Source of the DNA: Planctomycetaceae bacterium UBA6172
Lineage (GTDB): Bacteria; Planctomycetota; Planctomycetia; Pirellulales; Pirellulaceae
Direction of reading: 5' to 3'
DNA length: 9,798 nucleotides
NCBI GenBank assembly: GCA_002422955.1
Contig: DITY01000083.1
Location: 6,318-16,115 of the forward strand
Position 1 is the stretch's first letter. Each line of letters opens with the position of its first letter. Made by a program: the position numbers and the translations under genes. This document shows positions 6,071 through 9,798 of the stretch, piece by piece. The notes below the pieces were generated by a model, which saw only the letters and a list, made by a program, of their open reading frames with translations, had not been told where the DNA came from and did not search any database.

Positions 6071-7801
6071 TTGTCCGTTTTTGTGTCCTACCGAGCGCCC
6101 ACGCGAGACGGCGAAGCGTTGATCTCGCCCGGGATCGACGCGGCGGCTGATTTCGTAGGCAATAACGTCCGGCAACTCGAAGCGAACGATTGGAATTGGG
6201 CTGATTACTCGTTGGCCGAGCTGCGGCGCACCGCCCGCGCGAAATTGCTCAGCTCCGCGGTCCGCTACACCGGCAATTACCGACCGCTCGAGGGGTTCCG
6301 GGGGGATGACGGACAAGCGCGGGCCAGTCAAGGGCTCGAGCGGATGCGGGGCGGATCGGTTAGCGGATCGCCAGCCGTCGCCGACCGGGAGTCGTGGAAC
6401 CAGCCCAGCGTCGGGAAGCGGCCTCCGACGATCATCATGGCTGGGCATCAGCCGACACTGTTCCACCCCGGCGTCTGGTTCAAAAACTTTGCCATCGACC
6501 GGATCGCGCGACGGGTGTCGTCCAGCGGGCTGGCCGATGGGATTTCCGAATCGGTCGTCGCGGTCAATCTGGTGATCGACAACGACGTCTCCACCGCCTC
6601 CTCGATCCGCGTCCCGTTTCTCGATCCCAAGACGCGATTGGTCCGTCGCTCGAGCGTCGCTTATGACATCGCGGCCGGCGGTTTGCCCTACGAGCAGAAC
6701 CGGATCCATGACCGCGAGACGTTCGAATCGTTTGCCGATGCCGTGCGGTCGGCCGTCGGATCGTTGGTCGCCGACCCGCTGATCGATCGGCTGTGGCCCC
6801 ACGCCGTCGCGGCGGTGGGGCGATGCGAGAACGTCGCCTGCGCGATCGCCCAAGCGCGACATTCGCTGGAGGGTGAACTCGGTTTGCGAACGCTCGAATT
6901 GCCGCTGTCGGTGATTTGCCGTAGCGAGCCCTTCTTCGGGTTCGCGCTCGCGATCCTCAATCAGGCGGCGCGGTTTCGCGAGACCTACAACGTCGCCTCG
7001 GACGAATATCGGCTCGCCCATCGGATCCGCAGTTCCGCGCACCCCGTTCCCGATCTGGCGGTCGATGGCGCGTGGATCGAAGTCCCGTTTTGGATCTATT
7101 CCGAGGCCTCGCCACAACGTCACCGGGCTTGGGTCCGTAAGGACGATACGGGGCTCGAAATTTCGGATCGCCGCGAGCTTTCGATACGGCTCGACCGTCT
7201 GCACCTCCGCGATCCGGCGGAGTTGGCCAAGCTGTGTGGCCGTTCCGTCAAGCTGCGGCCACGGGCGCTGGTGACGACGATGTTCGCCCGCCTAGTGCTC
7301 TGTGACCTGTTCGTCCATGGCATCGGTGGTGCCAAGTACGACGAGTTGGGCGACGTGATCACCGGACGGTTTTTCGGGGTTCAGCCGCCACACTGGATGA
7401 CCGTTTCGGCCACGATGTTGCTCCCGATCGATCCGACCCGGATCGCGCGGGCCCCCTGGTCGGTGGCGGAGGTTCGCGACCGGATCCGCCGCGCCCGCTT
7501 CGCTCCGGAATCGTTTGCCGCGGAGGCCACGCTGCCGGAAGAGCTCTGCCGGGTGAAACGGGAATTGATCGCCAATCGGCCTACGAGCGGTTCTAAGAAG
7601 GCTTGGCACGATCAGGTCGACGGGGTCAACCGAGACCTCTACTCGCGTTTGGGCAAGTTTCGCGAGCGTCTGACAGCGGACCTGGCTCAGGCCCGCGAGT
7701 TCGAGCTTTCCGAAGCGATCTTGCGGAGCCGGGAGCATTCCTTTTGCCTCTTTCCGGTCGAGCATCTGGCCCGTCACTTCGCGCGTCTGCTGCGGTCCTA
7801 A
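6071..7801 (+). CDS. BshC-like protein (putative bacillithiol-synthase cysteine-adding family), TTG start
   Basis: Tentatively a divergent member of the BshC family, whose known members add cysteine to GlcN-malate in bacillithiol synthesis. The 576-aa protein has IIMAGHQPTLFHPGVWFKNF (121-140), which resembles the family's TGQQ-x-GLFxGPL-x-YK block. Then VNLVIDNDVS (165-174) lies where BshC has its SEDHDxxE block. The strongest match is 396-450: LRPRALVTTMFARL, then GIGGAKYDELGD and PPHWMTVSATMLL, parallel to the BshC LRPlxxDxLxPTxAyvgGPxExxY...PxxxPRxS block. The C-terminus ends HSFCLFPVEHLARHF. An Arg/Gly/Ser-rich stretch at about 75-118 looks like an insertion before the GHQ motif. TTG 6071 is the first usable start after the preceding in-frame TGA (6053-6055); an ATG at 6052 is in another frame that closes after about 32 codons. 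No SD is seen. Function in this organism is not established. Family-level resemblance is likely, enzymatic identity uncertain. Confidence 0.72.
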   Translation: MSVFVSYRAPTRDGEALISPGIDAAADFVGNNVRQLEANDWNWADYSLAELRRTARAKLLSSAVRYTGNYRPLEGFRGDDGQARASQGLERMRGGSVSGSPAVADRESWNQPSVGKRPPTIIMAGHQPTLFHPGVWFKNFAIDRIARRVSSSGLADGISESVVAVNLVIDNDVSTASSIRVPFLDPKTRLVRRSSVAYDIAAGGLPYEQNRIHDRETFESFADAVRSAVGSLVADPLIDRLWPHAVAAVGRCENVACAIAQARHSLEGELGLRTLELPLSVICRSEPFFGFALAILNQAARFRETYNVASDEYRLAHRIRSSAHPVPDLAVDGAWIEVPFWIYSEASPQRHRAWVRKDDTGLEISDRRELSIRLDRLHLRDPAELAKLCGRSVKLRPRALVTTMFARLVLCDLFVHGIGGAKYDELGDVITGRFFGVQPPHWMTVSATMLLPIDPTRIARAPWSVAEVRDRIRRARFAPESFAAEATLPEELCRVKRELIANRPTSGSKKAWHDQVDGVNRDLYSRLGKFRERLTADLAQAREFELSEAILRSREHSFCLFPVEHLARHFARLLRS

Positions 7802-7855
7802 ACGCCGTCGCGGCGCGGGCACCCGCCGCCGCTGCTGGGTTCGTGTCGGGAACTC

Positions 7856-8911
7856 TCAGGTCGTGCCGTGGTTCGATTTCGTTTCGGGTTCGCCGCCCAG
7901 CCGCGTGCCGACCTGCAACCGGTAGCCGCGGAGGAATTCGGCCCCCGTCACTTCCCCGCGGCCCGCGGCCTGCAGGCGGTCGATGCGAATCGCGCCCCGG
8001 CCCGTCGCGACGGTGAACTGCGCGGCGTCGATCAGCATCCCCGGCAAGGTGGTCGGGTACTCGTGGCTGGGGAACAGCGACTCGCGTTCGATGATCGTGA
8101 TCTGGCGGACCGCGATCCGCAGCGGCGGCTTGTCGAATTCGATGGCCACTTCGGTGAACGCCCCGGGCCAAGGCGACATGCCACGGACGTGCCAATCCAC
8201 CTGCTCGGCGGTCCGCCGCCAATCGATCTTGCCTTCCTCTTTGTGCAGCCGTGGCGCGCGGGAGACCCGCGCGGGGTCTTGGGGTGAACCGATCGGCGAG
8301 TGGCCGTCCCAAGCGGCCAGCGTCCGGACGCTGGCCAACGTCGGTTCGACGCCGAGCCGTGCGAGTCGGTGTTCCAGTTCGCCCGCCGTCTCGTCGAGAC
8401 GAATCGGCGTTTCCATCGCGGCGAGGATCGGCCCGCCATCGAGTTTGGGGGTCATGTGGATGATCGAGACCCCGGTTACCGGCTCGCCGGCCAGCAGCGC
8501 CCGCTGGACTGGCGCGGCGCCGCGAAACGCGGGCAGCAACGAGCCGTGCAGGTTGATGCCGCCAAGCCGCGCGACCGACAGTGCCGCATCCGACAGGATC
8601 TGGCCGAAGTCGCAGACCACAAGCAGATCGGGGTCCAACGCTTGAAGCCTGGCGATCGTCTCGGGCGTATTGACGCTGGGCGGGGATTCCAGCGGAAGAC
8701 CACGGGCCGCCGCGAACTCGCGGACCGGCGCCGGGGGTGGGCCACGCCGGCTTTTCACCGCGGCCGCCGGTCGCGTGACGACCAACAAGACTTCGTGACC
8801 GGCCTCAACCAACGCCTCGAAGGCCGGGACGGCGAAGGGGCCGGTGCCCATCAGGATCAGCTTCAGCCGTGGCGTGGGGGCGGCGGTCGGTGCGGTAACG
8901 GAGTCCATCAT
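7856..8911 (-). CDS. fmt: Methionyl-tRNA formyltransferase
   Basis: Uses 10-formyl-tetrahydrofolate to formylate Met-tRNAfMet before initiation, in the cytoplasm. The 351-aa protein has the N-terminal Rossmann-like formyltransferase domain (about 15-210) with LKLILMGTGPFAVPAFEAL (17-35) and a basic loop RPAAAVKSRRGPPPAPV. The catalytic triad Asn-His-Asp is present as N120 and H122 (INLHGSLLP) and D158 (PKLDGGPIL), with the family signature SLLPAFRGAAPVQRALLAG (124-142). The C-terminal tRNA-binding domain (about 215-335) includes KIDWRRTAEQVDWHVRGMSPWPGA in two parts. About 15 residues of Ala/Thr/Pro-rich sequence precede the first strand. Start options are TTG 8917, ATG 8911 and ATG 8908; ATG 8911 has AAAGAG 8 nt upstream and is preferred. 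It lies 42 nt downstream of def in the classical def-fmt order and converges with the BshC-like gene across 54 bp. Confidence 0.96.
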   Translation of the reverse strand: MMDSVTAPTAAPTPRLKLILMGTGPFAVPAFEALVEAGHEVLLVVTRPAAAVKSRRGPPPAPVREFAAARGLPLESPPSVNTPETIARLQALDPDLLVVCDFGQILSDAALSVARLGGINLHGSLLPAFRGAAPVQRALLAGEPVTGVSIIHMTPKLDGGPILAAMETPIRLDETAGELEHRLARLGVEPTLASVRTLAAWDGHSPIGSPQDPARVSRAPRLHKEEGKIDWRRTAEQVDWHVRGMSPWPGAFTEVAIEFDKPPLRIAVRQITIIERESLFPSHEYPTTLPGMLIDAAQFTVATGRGAIRIDRLQAAGRGEVTGAEFLRGYRLQVGTRLGGEPETKSNHGTT

Positions 8912-8953
8912 ATTCAAAGCTCTTTGCGATCCAGGTCGGCAACGGCCGCGAGA

Positions 8954-9538
8954 TCAGGCATACCGCGTTTCCCATTCCGCCAATCGCGCGACCAGCTCTT
9001 CGTTATCCGGAATCGAGCCACTCGCCTGGCGGGCGCGGAAATCGGATTCGAGCTCTTCGAGCCCCTGGGTCAACTCCCCGCGGTCGTCGTCGCTCATGCG
9101 GTCGAAGAAGTACAGCCCGTTGAGGTGATCGATCTCGTGTTGCACGATCCGCGACAGCAGCCCATCGAGCTTGCGTTCGATCGGATTGCCGGCGAGGTCG
9201 TAAGCGCTGAGCTGAATCCGTTCGGGACGCTTCACCATGCCCGACAACTCCGGCAGGCTCAAGCAGCCTTCACGATCCCCTTCGCTCCCTTTGGGAAAAT
9301 TGAGCTCGGGATTGATGCAAACCAACTCCTCCCCTTCGCCACGCTTGCCCGCCGGGTTGGCGACAAAAATTCGCAGCGGGATGTCGACCTGGTTGGCGGC
9401 CAAACCGACCCCGTTGTGCGAGTACATCAAGTCGAACATTTCGTCGACGACGTTTTTCAATTCGCGGTCGACCCGGCGAATTGTCTTGCTGGGATAACGC
9501 AAAATCGGATGGGGATAATAAACGATGCTCAGCGACAT
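8954..9538 (-). CDS. def: Peptide deformylase
   Basis: Removes the N-formyl group from nascent proteins at the ribosome exit, undoing the modification made by the product of the neighbouring fmt gene. The 194-aa protein carries all three family motifs: GVGLAANQV (43-51), EGCLSLP (90-96, metal ligand C92) and QHEIDHLNG (133-141, ligands H134 and H138, catalytic E135). A C-terminal tail of about 30 residues (RARQASGSIPDNEEL onward) extends beyond the usual type I core. The ATG at 9538 (MSLSIVYYPHPILRYP) is where the family begins; the frame stays open to 9751, but that extra 71-residue stretch is repeat-derived and non-homologous. No SD is seen before this ATG. It is first gene of the def-fmt pair. 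Confidence 0.96.
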   Translation of the reverse strand: MSLSIVYYPHPILRYPSKTIRRVDRELKNVVDEMFDLMYSHNGVGLAANQVDIPLRIFVANPAGKRGEGEELVCINPELNFPKGSEGDREGCLSLPELSGMVKRPERIQLSAYDLAGNPIERKLDGLLSRIVQHEIDHLNGLYFFDRMSDDDRGELTQGLEELESDFRARQASGSIPDNEELVARLAEWETRYA

Positions 9539-9708
9539 TGCGGCTGCGGGGGTGCGGATGGCGAGTGGGAGCAGATTGCAAGCATGAGCTTCCAGGATGA
9601 CCGATCGACGGCTTGCTGTGGAGAGGGTTGACGGGGCGGTCGGCCAAAGTTCACCCCACGACGCCGCCTTACACGACGTCCGAGACCAACTGTTGGCAAC
9701 CGACAACC

Positions 9709-9796
9709 GGGCCACCCCAGTCGGATGGGCCACCCCAGTCGGATGGGCCACCCAGCAACCGGGCTACCACGGTCAGGCGGGCTGCCCTAGGCAGGC
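9709..9796. repeat. 18-bp tandem repeat array at the right edge
   Basis: The 18-mer gggccaccccagtcggat is exact at 9709-9726 and 9727-9744, and its first nine bases recur at 9745. Degenerate units follow: a 16-bp one (9745-9760), an 18-bp one starting gggctaccac (9761-9778) and an 18-bp one starting gggctgccct (9779-9796). The sequence runs to the window edge with the register intact, so the array may continue. The last unit contains a small dyad ctgcc-cta-ggcag (9782-9794). The region 9539-9708, upstream of def, shows no other gene and no convincing promoter. Confidence 0.8.
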
Positions 9797-9798
9797 GG

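Noticed and set aside
6052..6150. ATG overlapping the glycosyltransferase stop as the true start of the next gene
   Set aside because: That frame closes after about 32 codons and does not join the BshC-like frame without a frameshift; the TTG frame already reads in a plausible N-terminus.
6047..7204. 385-aa open frame on the minus strand opposite the BshC-like gene
   Set aside because: Asp/Arg/Pro-rich shadow frame; the plus-strand frame shows family blocks along its whole length.
5297..7801. Complete bacillithiol operon
   Set aside because: The glycosyltransferase is family 2 with a DPM1-like layout, not a GT4 BshA, and no BshB-type deacetylase is present.
7802..7855. Bidirectional terminator between the convergent BshC-like and fmt genes
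   Set aside because: Only 4-bp stems (for example gccg-tcg-cggc at 7804-7814) and no T-tract on either strand.
8300..9631. 443-aa open frame on the plus strand opposite fmt and def
   Set aside because: Fully antisense to two genes with complete catalytic motifs; no recognisable domain.
9539..9751. 71-residue N-terminal extension of deformylase
   Set aside because: It translates repeat DNA (HPTGVAHPTGVA) and has no deformylase homology; the family begins at ATG 9538.
9709..9798. CRISPR array
   Set aside because: Units are contiguous 18-mers with no unique spacers.

Overview
The window is GC-rich chromosomal DNA (roughly 63-65% GC by eye) carrying single-copy housekeeping genes beside accessory metabolic genes. 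Several things point to a planctomycete, probably a Pirellula/Rhodopirellula-type bacterium: the style of the sulfotransferase, a large divergent BshC-like protein, weak or missing Shine-Dalgarno sites, frequent TTG/GTG starts, and IF-3 without an immediately following rpmI-rplT pair. This assignment rests on protein style and gene content, not on a search.

Layout, left to right. Positions 1-1091 (+) are the C-terminal end of a multidomain phosphorelay protein: the tail of one receiver, a complete second receiver, and an Hpt domain. Positions 1277-3449 (+) are a two-gene unit, a PAPS-type sulfotransferase followed 7 bp later by a 10-TM EamA/DMT-type permease. A 328-bp gap (3450-3777) carries a candidate promoter, an 8-bp-arm perfect dyad just upstream of its -35, and several short leader hairpins. 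It precedes infC (IF-3, non-ATG start), which is followed 38 bp later by a Nif3/YbgI-type dinuclear-metal protein. A near-consensus promoter whose -35 contains the stop codon of that gene leads into a family-2 glycosyltransferase (5297-6055) and, 15 bp further on, a 576-aa BshC-like protein (6071-7801, TTG start). On the minus strand, convergent with these, lies the classical def-fmt pair (peptide deformylase 9538-8954, methionyl-tRNA formyltransferase 8911-7856). The right edge (about 9709-9798) is a non-coding array of 18-bp tandem repeats that may continue past the window.

How the genes fit together. IF-3, deformylase and Met-tRNA formyltransferase all serve translation initiation or maturation of the initiator Met, and sit within 6 kb. 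The sulfotransferase/permease and glycosyltransferase/BshC-like pairs are probably co-transcribed, but their substrates cannot be read from sequence. I see no CRISPR array, tRNA, rRNA, transposase or phage gene, and no convincing new multi-gene system. The items most worth a second look are the BshC-like protein, the infC leader, and the right-edge repeat array.
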